Below, piece by piece: positions 17,394 to 25,453 of a stretch of DNA of 64,000 nucleotides. The notes below the pieces were generated by a model. It made no database searches. It was not told where the DNA came from and worked only from the letters and a program-made list of their open reading frames with translations. The translations under genes and the position numbers were made by a program. Source of the DNA: Candidatus Microgenomates bacterium (GTDB taxonomy: Bacteria > Patescibacteriota > Microgenomatia > UBA1406 > HO2-37-13b); assembly GCA_025449735.1 (NCBI GenBank), contig JANWIV010000002.1, positions 186,001 to 250,000 of the forward strand, in the 5' to 3' direction. The number at the start of each line of letters is the position of its first letter. The first letter of the stretch is position 1.

Positions 17394-18050
17394 ATGGAAA
17401 GTTTATCACCTCGCAACATTCTTTTAGGCTCAGTAGTCGCGGCTATTGGAATAGTAGGCCTCTTTTTTATTTGGAAAGCCACCTCGGGTCTGTCGCCAAC
17501 TACCTCGAGCAATTCGGCCAAAATTATTGTTGAAGCTGACGATCATACAAAAGGCAAAGCCGACTCCAAAATTTTATTAGTAGAATATAGCGATTTTCAA
17601 TGCCCAGCTTGTGGTGCTTTTTTCCCAATCGTCACTCAGGTAGTGGACAAATATAAGGACAAAATCAGATTTATCTATCGCCATTATCCACTACCGCAAC
17701 ATAAAAATGCTAATGCCGCCAGCCTTGCTGCTGAAGCAGCCGGTGACCAAGATAAATTTTGGGAAATGCATGATAAGCTTTTTGGCAGTCAAGAGGATTG
17801 GTCTGAGAGCGAAACGGTGGCTAAACTATTTGAAGGATATGCTAAAGAGTTAAAGCTTGACATGACTAAGTATAACGCGACGCTTAAAGACTCAAAATTG
17901 CAAGATCGTATTGACAAAGATATAGCCTCAGGCAATGAATATGGTGTCAATTCAACACCAACATTCTATCTCAATGGCAAAAAGCTCCAAAATATTCGCT
18001 CCGCTGAGGATTTTAATAAAGCGATTGAAAAAGCTATTTCTGCTCAATGA
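17394..18050 (+). CDS. DsbA-like thiol-disulfide oxidoreductase, membrane anchored
   Basis: The 218-residue protein has an N-terminal membrane anchor (about residues 9-28), a Ser/Thr linker, then a thioredoxin fold with an inserted helical domain. The active site is FQCPACGAFF (C70 and C73). The cis-proline loop is GVNSTPTFYLNGKKL near 190. It belongs to the DSBA-like thioredoxin group common in Gram-positive and CPR bacteria and probably introduces or isomerises disulfides outside the membrane. Its 3' end overlaps the next minus-strand gene by 17 bases. Confidence 0.88.
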   Translation: MESLSPRNILLGSVVAAIGIVGLFFIWKATSGLSPTTSSNSAKIIVEADDHTKGKADSKILLVEYSDFQCPACGAFFPIVTQVVDKYKDKIRFIYRHYPLPQHKNANAASLAAEAAGDQDKFWEMHDKLFGSQEDWSESETVAKLFEGYAKELKLDMTKYNATLKDSKLQDRIDKDIASGNEYGVNSTPTFYLNGKKLQNIRSAEDFNKAIEKAISAQ

Positions 18051-18321
18051 CATCATTACCTTCTGACACTTGAGCATTGTGCGATTCTAATTCTGAAGTT
18101 GAGGTTATGATTCGATCAGGATTTTTCTTATCTGTATATCTAGTTAGCATTATTCCTCCAAATCTAAAACCAGAAGTGCCATCACCAACTTTAGTTAAGT
18201 CGTTGATATTTGGTGCTTTATATTCGGGTAAGCCTTCTTGATCGCTAGCCACAATTTTCTGTGTCAAGTCCTCACTTAGAATAGTACTTGAGGCACGTGA
18301 TTGTTCTGTTTCTGTAGCCAT
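18034..18321 (-). CDS. Small orphan protein, 95 residues
   Basis: The protein is polar and acidic, without membrane segments, and contains GTSGFRFGGIMLTRYTDKKNPDRI. I recognise no family. TATAAT at 18334-18339 on the minus strand puts the predicted transcription start about 6 bases before the ATG, the short-leader pattern of the other orphan genes here. It ends inside the 3' end of the convergent DsbA-like gene. Expression is inferred from the promoter only. Confidence 0.5.
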   Translation of the reverse strand: MATETEQSRASSTILSEDLTQKIVASDQEGLPEYKAPNINDLTKVGDGTSGFRFGGIMLTRYTDKKNPDRIITSTSELESHNAQVSEGNDVIEQK

Positions 18322-18355
18322 ACTTATTTTTTAATTATAAATATTAATTAACAGG

Positions 18356-18739
18356 TCACTCTATTTCGAGTGTAATAGGTCGTGAATACTGCGTACTAAA
18401 AACATTTTTGTCCCTTGCGAGGCTCAAAATTGCCTCGAAATTTCCTCTGGCGGCGATAATTGGACCCAAGCGACCGAGTATTTCTAGACCGGCGATTTCC
18501 GCTTCAGGCCAATTTTCTTGATTAGCAGATACTAATTCGATTAAAAAAGGTACTGATCCGGAAAAAGCATTCCTAGATAGAGCTTCCCTTATAAATCCTT
18601 CGTGGCTGCCACTAAATGAAAAGAAATTTTCGCTAGTAATTAATCCATGGATCATTTCCATGTCAATTTTATTCCAATGAGCATTAGAAAGAATGTCCGC
18701 TTCGCGATCATCACTCGATTTTTGTTCGGTAACGCTCAT
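18356..18739 (-). CDS. Small orphan protein, 127 residues, probably helical
   Basis: The middle (residues about 35-110) alternates hydrophobic and charged residues in helices such as GFIREALSRNAFSGSVPFLIELV and AEIAGLEILGRLGPIIAAR, suggestive of HEAT-like repeats. No family is recognised. It lies directly upstream of the 95-residue orphan in the same orientation, 34 bases apart, and downstream of tRNA-Gly. Confidence 0.5.
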   Translation of the reverse strand: MSVTEQKSSDDREADILSNAHWNKIDMEMIHGLITSENFFSFSGSHEGFIREALSRNAFSGSVPFLIELVSANQENWPEAEIAGLEILGRLGPIIAARGNFEAILSLARDKNVFSTQYSRPITLEIE

Positions 18740-18786
18740 GATCTTTAGTATTTTATAAATTTATGATGTAAATGCATCCTTAATTG

Positions 18787-18857
18787 AGCGGGTGAGGGGA
18801 ATCGAACCCCCGGCTCATCCTTGGGAAGGACGCATTGTACCACTCAACTACACCCGC
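18787..18857 (-). tRNA. tRNA-Gly (anticodon CCC)
   Basis: The minus strand folds with acceptor GCGGGTG/CACCCGC, anticodon stem CGTCC/GGATG around TTCCCAA, and T arm GGGGG/CCCCT around TTCGATT, with one imperfect pair. The anticodon reads GGG codons. Confidence 0.92.
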
Positions 18858-18914
18858 ACACAGTATTCACCATTATATCGCAATACGGCGAAAATAATAA
18901 CCATACTGTATGCG

Positions 18915-19469
18915 TTACTCTCTTGGTAGCTTCAATGTCATGCCAGTTTCAATCCAATTAGGATTTTTGACATTGTTGGCTTTGGCAATCTTTGGCCATT
19001 GATAACCGTCACCATAAGCGGCAACAGCAATTCCCCAAAGATGATCTCCTTTGACAACAACATAACTATCTCCGGTGATTGATACCTGGTCAGTTGCTGC
19101 TGGAGCCTCCATTGTTGATCCGGTTGTGGCAGCTTTTGCTGCTACATCCGGCAAAATTAGCTCCATGCCAATTTCAATGCCATCAGGATTGCTCAAATTA
19201 TTGGCTTCAGCAATATCAACCCAATTGTAGCCAGAGCCGTATCTTTCCTCGGCAATTGCCCAAAGATGATCTCCTTCTTTGACGATATAGCTGCCAGCAG
19301 ATGTCTCATCTGGAGTTCCTGTTTCTTCACCTCTTTGCAAAATCTTGTCCAATATACTTTGGCGCTCCCCCTCGCTATTCTTGCTTGGAGTGATCAAAAA
19401 AGAAGCAGCGACAATTACGACTAAGACACCAATAATTATCGAGAGATAATTTTGTCGAATCAAATTCAT
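18915..19469 (-). CDS. Membrane-anchored protein with two LysM domains
   Basis: The 184-residue protein has a hydrophobic N-terminal helix (about 8-27), a Gly/Glu-rich linker, and two LysM domains at about 62-110 and 135-182. Both carry the YxVKxGDHLWxIA opening and the IExGMxLxLP ending (YIVKEGDHLWAIAEERYGSG; YVVVKGDHLWGIAVAAYGDG). LysM binds N-acetylglucosamine-containing glycans such as peptidoglycan. No catalytic domain is attached, so it may be an adaptor in the cell wall. Confidence 0.88.
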   Translation of the reverse strand: MNLIRQNYLSIIIGVLVVIVAASFLITPSKNSEGERQSILDKILQRGEETGTPDETSAGSYIVKEGDHLWAIAEERYGSGYNWVDIAEANNLSNPDGIEIGMELILPDVAAKAATTGSTMEAPAATDQVSITGDSYVVVKGDHLWGIAVAAYGDGYQWPKIAKANNVKNPNWIETGMTLKLPRE

Positions 19470-19686
19470 GAAATTTGTTTGTTCGTTTGCGATATTATTT
19501 CACCTCCAGACTTTTATTTTAATTTTTACTATATAAGTACAGAAGATGATTATAAAGATTGATTTGGCACATTGCAACCCTTACAATCTATACAAAACTG
19601 TATCAGAGGGGATATTATGAGACTTAGTTATTGACATCAATTTTATAGATAGTAAAATAATTTATAGCAAGGAGGTGCAAATTAAA

Positions 19687-20016
19687 ATGACTGAATATTA
19701 TCAATATTTTCACGAAGTAAAAGGACCGTTCCAATTTCCTATTTCGAAAGTATTTGTAGAAAGGCATACCTCTGATCTTTTAAAAGAATTACAAGTGGAC
19801 GTTTCTGAGCTTGTCAAACGACACGGAAATTGTGATTGGGGAATGGTTAGCGAGAGAGAAAAAGCTGTCAATGATGCAGCTATTATTTCTGGAGGTGTAG
19901 CTTTATCGAAATTTAACATTGGTGAAGAAAGCGATCCTCTTTTATTATGTTTGATGACCGACAGGAGGACTTGTGTTTGTGAAGTATTTACAGACGTAGC
20001 GCTGGATTTAGATTAA
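19687..20016 (+). CDS. Small protein resembling the 'plasmid related / restriction subunit M-like' family
   Basis: This 109-residue protein has the pattern HG-x-DWG-x-VS...N-x-A...GG...LS...TD-x-RT-x-V (RHGNCDWGMVSEREKAVNDAAIISGG), which I recall from a widespread family of small proteins of unknown function often annotated on plasmids. AAGGAGG at 19669-19675 lies 11 bases before the ATG and decides the start. It stands alone between a LysM gene and tRNA-Asp. The family match is from memory. Confidence 0.55.
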   Translation: MTEYYQYFHEVKGPFQFPISKVFVERHTSDLLKELQVDVSELVKRHGNCDWGMVSEREKAVNDAAIISGGVALSKFNIGEESDPLLLCLMTDRRTCVCEVFTDVALDLD

Positions 20017-20041
20017 GAAATTCTTGAGTTGAATAATTAAG

Positions 20042-20115
20042 CGGGACCAACCGGACTCGAACCGGCGACCTTCCGCGTGACAGGCGGACGCTCTAACCAA
20101 CTGAGCTATGATCCC
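20042..20115 (-). tRNA. tRNA-Asp (anticodon GTC)
   Basis: Acceptor GGGATCA pairs with TGGTCCC, anticodon stem TCCGC/GCGGA encloses CTGTCAC, and the T arm is GCCGG/CCGGT with one wobble. Discriminator G is the identity base expected for tRNA-Asp. Confidence 0.94.
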
Positions 20116-20211
20116 AAAGCACAATATATTTTAACACATAAACCATCTATTTTGAACCCTACCTTATCAGTGAATAAAATTCCCATAGACAATTTTTCAC
20201 TTTTTTAAGGT

Positions 20212-20241
20212 CTACTTTCATTAATTAATTAATGAAAGTAG
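20212..20241. promoter_or_regulatory. Perfect 30-bp palindrome downstream of the TrpR-like gene
   Basis: The sequence is C, TACTTTCA, three TTAA units, TGAAAGTA, G, a perfect inverted repeat. The same palindrome with four TTAA units lies upstream of the gene. It could be a second operator or a transcription-end hairpin; there is no T-run beside it. Confidence 0.7.
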
Positions 20242-20269
20242 GGCAGGAAGAATCCTTAAAAACATAGTC

Positions 20270-20713
20270 CTAGATATCTGAAGTTTTCCTTTTTTGTTTC
20301 GTTTTTTGGTAATTCCAGAAGCTAGACCAATGCCCCCTTTTTATTCCTGGCTGCAGAAACATATTATAAAAAATATCCTCCAGTAAATACGTGATTTCTT
20401 CCTTGGCTGAAAGTCGTTCCAGGTCATCCTTTAGGTTTGTTTTTACGTGTTGTAGCATTAGAGAATATCGTGAAACAGTTGCCGATGAAACCTTCATTGC
20501 TTGTTGAATTGCTTTATGTTCAGCTCCTTTAATGAGTAGGTATAGAATAACTACTCGTTTCGCAAGCATTACTTGTTCTGTTGGAGTTAATATCTCCCCT
20601 ATAAGTCGAGTGAATTGAGCTTCTGTTTTATTTTTTCCTACAATCTCATAAAGTAGCTTGAATATTTTGGCTAATGAATCTTTTCTTAATTTCGCTTTTG
20701 AGATATGAACCAT
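20270..20713 (-). CDS. TrpR-like (YerC/YecD family) DNA-binding protein
   Basis: The 147-residue protein has the TrpR-fold pattern: FTRLIGEILTPTEQVMLAKRVVILYLLIKGAEHKAIQQAMKVSSATVSRY, where the last part is the HTH. The N-terminus is basic, and the C-terminal 40 residues are basic and aromatic with no assigned domain. TTGACA at 20774-20779 and TATACT at 20750-20755 on the minus strand make a promoter with an 18-base spacer. Its start would lie within the upstream palindrome, so autorepression is likely. Trp-binding residues cannot be confirmed by eye. Confidence 0.75.
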   Translation of the reverse strand: MVHISKAKLRKDSLAKIFKLLYEIVGKNKTEAQFTRLIGEILTPTEQVMLAKRVVILYLLIKGAEHKAIQQAMKVSSATVSRYSLMLQHVKTNLKDDLERLSAKEEITYLLEDIFYNMFLQPGIKRGHWSSFWNYQKTKQKRKTSDI

Positions 20714-20717
20714 ATCC

Positions 20718-20749
20718 TACTTTCATTAATTAATTAATTAATGAAAGTA
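20718..20749. promoter_or_regulatory. Perfect 32-bp palindrome, probable operator of the TrpR-like gene
   Basis: TACTTTCA, four TTAA units and TGAAAGTA form a perfect inverted repeat between the TrpR-like start codon (4 bases away) and its -10 box. It is also 66 bases upstream of the polX -10 box on the other strand. It differs from the 20212 copy by one TTAA unit. Confidence 0.75.
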
Positions 20750-20827
20750 AGTATAATTCATGGTGATTAGAGATGTCAATTTGCTGAAAGCTACTAGTAG
20801 TAAGTTACTTGATGTTATAATTAAATT

Positions 20828-22597
20828 GTGAAAACAGCAAATAAGGACATTGCTCACCTCATGCGCTCGGTGGCGGCCGCCTATGAACTCAAAGGATTTA
20901 ACCGTTTTCGTCGCATTGCCTATGAGCAAGCGAGTGACGCCATTGAACATTTGAATCGTGAGATATATGATGTCTGGCAAAATGGCGAGCTTGAGGCGGT
21001 TTCTGGCATTGGCGCAACGCTTTCAGCCCATCTTCATGAATATTTTACTAAAAAAGGGAGCGATGATACTTATATTGTCAAACAAATTAGTGATTACCCG
21101 GCATCTGTCTATGAATTGATGAAAGTACCTGGGCTTGGGGCCAAGCGTGCTTTTCGACTATCTCAGGAGTTTGGTATTGTCGACGCTAAAGGATCGTATG
21201 AAAAATTGTTAAAAATTGCTGAAAGCGGTCGTATTGCCCCCTTACCTGGTTTTGGCGAGAAATCAGAAAAAGCGATAATCACTTCTATTAAAACCTTTGT
21301 ACAAGAACAACATAGCGAGGTTCGAATGCCGCTCGCTTATGCCACCAGTCTTGCCGAAGAGGTAATTGACTATATGAAGAGCAATCCCCATGTTGAGCAA
21401 ATTGATGCTTTGGGTTCACTCCGGCGACAGGTAGCGACTATTGGTGATATAGACCTGGCGGTTGTCTCCAAAAAAGAATACTTTGGCGAGATTATCAGCC
21501 ATTTTATCGCCTATCCTGGTCGGGTTAAGACAGAGACACAAGGAGAAAATAAAGCCAGCATGACGGTTGCTGGGGGGCGAGACGTTGATTTGAGGATGAG
21601 CGAACCTAAAAGTTATGGCGCCATGTTGCAATATTTTACTGGCTCCAAACTGCATAACATTCGCCTTCGCGAATATGGACTTAAAAAAGGGTATTCGCTC
21701 AATGAATTTGGAATAAAGGAAATAAAGTCAGAAAAGCGTCATATTTTTGCCACTGAACAAGATTTTTATAAGTTTCTGAGTCTACCTTATGTCGCGCCAG
21801 AGATTCGGGAGGGGACGAATGAAGTAGAGCTGGCGATTAAATATAAATTACCCAAATTAGTGGAATTGAGGGACATCAAGGGAGATCTTCAGATTCATTC
21901 TGATTATGATCTGACCTCTTCTCACGATCTGGGAGCCGACAGCGTTGAGTCGATAATAAAGCGAGCAAAACAACTGAACTATGATTATTTTGCCATTACC
22001 GATCACAATCCAGCTCAATCGACAGGAAGCGAAGAAAAGATTGTCAATATTATGAAACGCCGACATGAATATTTTGCCAAGTATCAAAAAAAGTTTAACC
22101 TGATTATTAGTTGTGAAGTTGATATTACTCCAGATGGTAGTCTCGCCTTACCAAGCGCCGCGCTTGAGTATGTTGATATGGTTTTGATAAGCATTCATTC
22201 CAGTTTTAGGCAGCCAAAAGCGGAAATGACCAGTCGAATTTTAAAAGCCTTATCAACCAGCCCGAAGGTCAAGGTCCTGGCTCATCCAACAGGAAGGTTG
22301 CTCGGCAAACGGCAAGAAATTGAAGCCGATTGGGGTGCAATTTTTGCAGAATGCAAAAAAAGAGGTATTGCAGTTGAGATAAATGCTTATCCGGAGAGAC
22401 TCGATTTACCAGATAGCCTGGTGAGGCAGGCTAAGGAGGTTGGGGTGCTTTTTACCTTGGGTACTGATGCTCATGCCATCTCTCACATGGACAATATGCG
22501 TTTTGGGGTGTCGGTGGCTCGCCGCGGTTGGCTTGAAAAAAATGATATAATTAATAGCAAGAGCTGGAAGGAAGTTAATGAATGGATTAGTAAATAG
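20828..22597 (+). CDS. polX: Family X DNA polymerase with PHP domain
   Basis: The 589-residue protein joins a polymerase beta-like N-terminal part to a C-terminal PHP phosphoesterase. The N-terminus has an 8-kDa-like region and HhH motifs (VPGLGAKRAFRLSQEFG, LPGFGEKSEKAI). The nucleotidyltransferase signature ALGSLRRQVATIGDIDLAV has the metal-binding Asp pair near 211-213. The PHP domain starts at LQIHSDYDLTSSHD near 357, with TDHNPAQ and a late GTDAH. PolX enzymes act in base excision repair. The start is GTG; TATAAT at 20816-20821 makes the mRNA leaderless. Confidence 0.93.
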   Translation: MKTANKDIAHLMRSVAAAYELKGFNRFRRIAYEQASDAIEHLNREIYDVWQNGELEAVSGIGATLSAHLHEYFTKKGSDDTYIVKQISDYPASVYELMKVPGLGAKRAFRLSQEFGIVDAKGSYEKLLKIAESGRIAPLPGFGEKSEKAIITSIKTFVQEQHSEVRMPLAYATSLAEEVIDYMKSNPHVEQIDALGSLRRQVATIGDIDLAVVSKKEYFGEIISHFIAYPGRVKTETQGENKASMTVAGGRDVDLRMSEPKSYGAMLQYFTGSKLHNIRLREYGLKKGYSLNEFGIKEIKSEKRHIFATEQDFYKFLSLPYVAPEIREGTNEVELAIKYKLPKLVELRDIKGDLQIHSDYDLTSSHDLGADSVESIIKRAKQLNYDYFAITDHNPAQSTGSEEKIVNIMKRRHEYFAKYQKKFNLIISCEVDITPDGSLALPSAALEYVDMVLISIHSSFRQPKAEMTSRILKALSTSPKVKVLAHPTGRLLGKRQEIEADWGAIFAECKKRGIAVEINAYPERLDLPDSLVRQAKEVGVLFTLGTDAHAISHMDNMRFGVSVARRGWLEKNDIINSKSWKEVNEWISK

Positions 22598-22664
22598 AGT
22601 TTGCCCGCCGGTTCTTACCGTGCGCCTTAGTCCCGCCTTGGCGGGACGGCTTACGGAGCAAACT
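22598..22664. repeat. GC-rich cruciform repeat after polX
   Basis: AGTTTGC at 22598-22604 pairs with GCAAACT at 22658-22664, enclosing a perfect GTCCCGCC-TT-GGCGGGAC hairpin at 22630-22647. Its GC content is far above the surroundings, which suggests a mobile palindromic repeat. No T-run follows, so it is not a standard terminator. Confidence 0.6.
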
Positions 22665-22733
22665 ATTGCGGGCCTAGGAATCTGTATTTGATTAGTTACA
22701 ATTCGAAAACAGTTTCTAAGGGAGGTGAAATAA

Positions 22734-23285
22734 ATGAATACAACTTACATAATTATCGGAATCATTGCCGTTATCGCCATATATATCGTCGGTATCTACA
22801 ATGGACTGATCACTTTAAGAGCCAGAATCAAGGAAGCGCTATCTGGAATTGATGTTCAACTTAAGCGAAGAATTGATCTTATTCCTAATTTGGTAGAAAC
22901 CGTCAAAGGTTATGCCAAGCATGAGAAGACTGTCTTTGAAAATGTCACCAAAGCGAGGAGTCAGCTAATCAAAGCCGGTGGACTAGAAGAAAAAGCCGCT
23001 GCCAACAATATGTTGACTGATGCTTTAAAAAGTCTTTTTGCTGTCGCGGAAGCCTATCCTGATCTTAAGGCGAGTACTAATTTTCAAGATTTGCAGCGTC
23101 AACTTGAGGATACAGAAGACAAGATTGCTTATAGTCGCCAGTTTTACAATGCTAATGTCTTGGCTTACAATACCAAAATAAAGGTGGTACCGAGCAATTT
23201 CATAGCGCAAATGTTTGGCTTTACCGAAGAGCAATTTTTTGCTGCTACTGAGGAAGAAAGAAAGAATGTTAAAGTAACATTCTAA
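22734..23285 (+). CDS. lemA: LemA family protein
   Basis: The 183-residue protein begins with one membrane helix (about residues 4-24), then a helical domain with the LemA signature: [50 protein letters not shown]. The second hallmark, [25 protein letters not shown], is near 130. Function is unclear in the family; it is very often paired with HtpX-type proteases, as here. AAGGGAGGTG lies 7 bases before the ATG. Confidence 0.93.
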   Translation: MNTTYIIIGIIAVIAIYIVGIYNGLITLRARIKEALSGIDVQLKRRIDLIPNLVETVKGYAKHEKTVFENVTKARSQLIKAGGLEEKAAANNMLTDALKSLFAVAEAYPDLKASTNFQDLQRQLEDTEDKIAYSRQFYNANVLAYNTKIKVVPSNFIAQMFGFTEEQFFAATEEERKNVKVTF

Positions 23286-23352
23286 TTTGAAAGTTGAAAT
23301 TTGAAAATTGAAAATCATTTTTCATCTCTCATTTTTCATTTTTCATTTTTCA
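23283..23352. repeat. AT-rich word repeat between lemA and htpX
   Basis: GAAATTTGAAAATTGAAAATC and then several copies of CATTTTT fill the gap. This is one of the dispersed short-word repeats of the window. It creates a spurious in-frame extension of htpX. Confidence 0.6.
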
Positions 23353-23363
23353 TATTTTTCATC

Positions 23364-24257
23364 GTGACAATCTACAGCCAAATTACCGGTAATAAAATTA
23401 AGACTTACTTAATTCTTGCCCTGTTTATGGGGTTGGTATTTACTTTTTTTTATTTTTTAGGGGCTTATTTTGGCAACCCAAGTACCTACTTCTTGTTTGG
23501 AATGACTTTTTCTTTAGTTTCCGGCTTGGGAAGCTATTTTTATTCTGATAAATTGGTGCTCGCCATGGCGGGCGCCAAGCCTGCTAACAAGAAAGAGAAT
23601 TTTGATTTTTATACTGCGGTAGAAAATATGTCTATTGCGGCTGGGTTGCCGAAGCCGAAACTATATGTGATTGAAGACTCGGCAATGAATGCTTTTGCTA
23701 CCGGGCGCGACCCTACCCACGCTGTCGTCGCCGCGACTACAGGACTTTTATCCAAACTAGATCGAGCCGAGGTAGAAGGGGTAATCGCTCATGAAATGAG
23801 TCATATCAAAAATTATGATATGCTCGTTTCAACAATTGTGGCGGTCTTGGTAGGGACTTTGGTTTTTGTTGCTGATTGGGTCTCAAGAAGCCTTTTTTGG
23901 GGAGGGGGAGATAGCGACGACAGTCGCGGTAATGCAATTGGTATGGTAGTGTTTATTATTTTTCTAATTATTACTCCTATTTTGGCGACATTAATTCAGC
24001 TTTGTATTAGTCGCAAGCGCGAACTTTTGGCTGATGCCACCGGCTCACTGCTCAATCGCAATCCAGATGCACTCGCCAATGCGTTGATCAAAATCTCCGG
24101 TGATCCACAGCCTTTGATGCGAGCCTCAAATGCGACTGCTCATCTCTTTATTGACAACCCATTTAAGAATCGATCAAAAAAAGCCAGTTTCATTGCTGGT
24201 CTTTTTTCCACCCACCCACCGGTTGAAGAGAGAGTAAAGCTCTTACGAGCTATGTAG
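23364..24257 (+). CDS. htpX: HtpX-like M48 membrane metalloprotease
   Basis: The 297-residue protease degrades damaged membrane proteins. Two membrane helices follow the N-terminal TIYSQITGNKIKTYLIL, which matches the family N-terminus and supports the GTG at 23364 rather than the ATG at 23301 in the repeat. The zinc motif is VIAHEMSHIKNYD (HExxH near 138), with a later CISRKRELLADATG supplying the third ligand Glu. A further pair of helices lies between. The stop codon falls inside an AT-rich repeat. Confidence 0.92.
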   Translation: MTIYSQITGNKIKTYLILALFMGLVFTFFYFLGAYFGNPSTYFLFGMTFSLVSGLGSYFYSDKLVLAMAGAKPANKKENFDFYTAVENMSIAAGLPKPKLYVIEDSAMNAFATGRDPTHAVVAATTGLLSKLDRAEVEGVIAHEMSHIKNYDMLVSTIVAVLVGTLVFVADWVSRSLFWGGGDSDDSRGNAIGMVVFIIFLIITPILATLIQLCISRKRELLADATGSLLNRNPDALANALIKISGDPQPLMRASNATAHLFIDNPFKNRSKKASFIAGLFSTHPPVEERVKLLRAM

Positions 24258-24288
24258 TATGTAATATGTAGTACGAAAATACAAGATG
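24252..24288. repeat. ATGTAGTA-type word repeat after htpX
   Basis: ATGTAGTATGTAATATGTAG followed by TACGAAAATACAAG spans the htpX stop codon and reaches the nth start. Nearly the same words form the long hairpin at 32816-32859 between atpE and atpF. Confidence 0.6.
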
Positions 24289-24948
24289 AAAAGCAATTCA
24301 ATTCAGGACATCGATAAGATAAAGAAACGGGTAGAGACTATACTTAAAATCCTCAAAAAACTTCATCCCAATGCTAGGATAGTCCTTAATTACTCTAATA
24401 ATTGGGAGCTCCTGGTGGCGGTGATTCTTTCAGCCCTGTGCACTGATAAGAAAGTCAATGAAGTCACGGCTCGTTTGTTTAAGAAATATCCGACACTAAA
24501 TGATTATTTAAAAGCAAACAGCAACGAGTTTGAGCAAGATATTCGATCCACTGGCTTTTATAAAAACAAAACTAAAAGTATCCTTGGGGCAGCCAAGGTC
24601 ATCAGCGAAAAATTTGATGGTCAAATCCCACGTACAATGAGTGAGATGTTGATGATACCCGGTGTAGCTCGTAAGACCGCTAATGTGGTCCTTGGCAATG
24701 CCTACGGAGTTGTTGAAGGTATTGCAGTTGACACTCATGTGAGGCGACTATCGCAAAAATTTGGACTGACTGAAAGTGATGACCCGGTTAGGATCGAGCA
24801 GGATCTTATGATGATTTTACCCAAAAGCGAGTGGTTTAATTTCACCTATCGACTGATTGATTATGGTCGTAATGAGTCACCAGCGAGAAAGAAAAATGAC
24901 ACCGATGACCCAATAAGCATGGCATTAATCGAATCTGGCAGAGTCTAA
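24286..24948 (+). CDS. nth: Endonuclease III-like DNA glycosylase without the Fe-S cluster
   Basis: The 220-residue protein has the HhH-GPD fold of endonuclease III, a bifunctional glycosylase/AP lyase for oxidised pyrimidines. The HhH is MLMIPGVARKTANVVLG, with the catalytic Lys in ARKTAN and the catalytic Asp in AVDTHVRRL. The usual C-terminal C-x6-C-x2-C-x5-C cluster motif is absent: the corresponding segment reads YGRNESPARKKNDTDDPIS with no cysteine. The catalytic residues are intact, so activity is expected. Confidence 0.88.
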   Translation: MKSNSIQDIDKIKKRVETILKILKKLHPNARIVLNYSNNWELLVAVILSALCTDKKVNEVTARLFKKYPTLNDYLKANSNEFEQDIRSTGFYKNKTKSILGAAKVISEKFDGQIPRTMSEMLMIPGVARKTANVVLGNAYGVVEGIAVDTHVRRLSQKFGLTESDDPVRIEQDLMMILPKSEWFNFTYRLIDYGRNESPARKKNDTDDPISMALIESGRV

Positions 24949-24960
24949 ATATTATAAAAT

Positions 24961-25016
24961 ACCGTGGGTGCGAACCTATTTAACCCCCGGGGTTATTTGA
25001 GTACGGAACCTACGGT
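24961..25016. other. Imperfect hairpin between nth and gatC
   Basis: ACCGT...ACGGT arms enclose an AACCCCCGGGGTT core, and the inner flanks (GGGTGCG, CGGAACC) also pair partly. No T-run follows on either strand immediately. It could be a structured leader of the gat operon or another palindromic repeat; I cannot match it to a known riboswitch. Confidence 0.4.
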
Positions 25017-25120
25017 AAACTTGACAAAAATTTTAAATCTAGCTAAAAACCGCTGTTGATGTACTACGACTTGGCAATTTTTCCTTTAATAAAGGCTTAG
25101 GATGTCGTATACTTGTTTCC

Positions 25121-25432
25121 ATGAAGCCAAGTCAGAAAATAACCAAAGTCGAGGTTGAACAAATTGCAAAACTGGCAAACCTATCGCTCTCTCCAGATGA
25201 AGTTGAAAAATTCCCCAGCCAACTTGAGGAAAGCTTGGAATATGTCGAAAACTTGCAGGAAATCGATACTAGCCAGGTCCCCGAAAACTACTTTACTACC
25301 CCACTGAAAAATGTACTCGCTGAGGATATTGTTGATGAGTCGATTATGTTGACTCAGGCAGAAGCACTAAAAAATGTCAAGAATACCAAAAGAGGTTATT
25401 TTGTTGTCAAAAGGATAATTCATGAATCATGA
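25121..25432 (+). CDS. gatC: Aspartyl/glutamyl-tRNA amidotransferase subunit C
   Basis: GatC (103 residues) stabilises the GatCAB complex, which converts Glu-tRNA-Gln and Asp-tRNA-Asn to the amides. The family pattern VEQIAKLANLSLSPDEVEKFPSQLEESLEYVENLQEIDT is clear, followed by DIVDESIMLTQAEALKNVKNT and a C-terminal YFVVKRII. The last codons (HES) and the stop lie in a CATGAATCATG repeat. TATACT at 25108-25113 predicts a leaderless mRNA. Confidence 0.92.
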   Translation: MKPSQKITKVEVEQIAKLANLSLSPDEVEKFPSQLEESLEYVENLQEIDTSQVPENYFTTPLKNVLAEDIVDESIMLTQAEALKNVKNTKRGYFVVKRIIHES

Positions 25433-25453
25433 AAAGTGAAGCATGAATCATGG
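25421..25453. repeat. CATGAATCATG repeat joining gatC and gatA
   Basis: Two copies of CATGAATCATG surround AAAAGTGAAG. The first supplies the end of gatC and the second the ATG of gatA, so the repeat family has been absorbed into coding ends. Confidence 0.6.

Noticed and set aside
20212-20749. Insertion sequence with terminal inverted repeats
   Set aside because: The enclosed protein is a TrpR-like DNA-binding protein, not a transposase, each palindrome is itself symmetrical, and no target duplication is visible; kept as an operator hypothesis.
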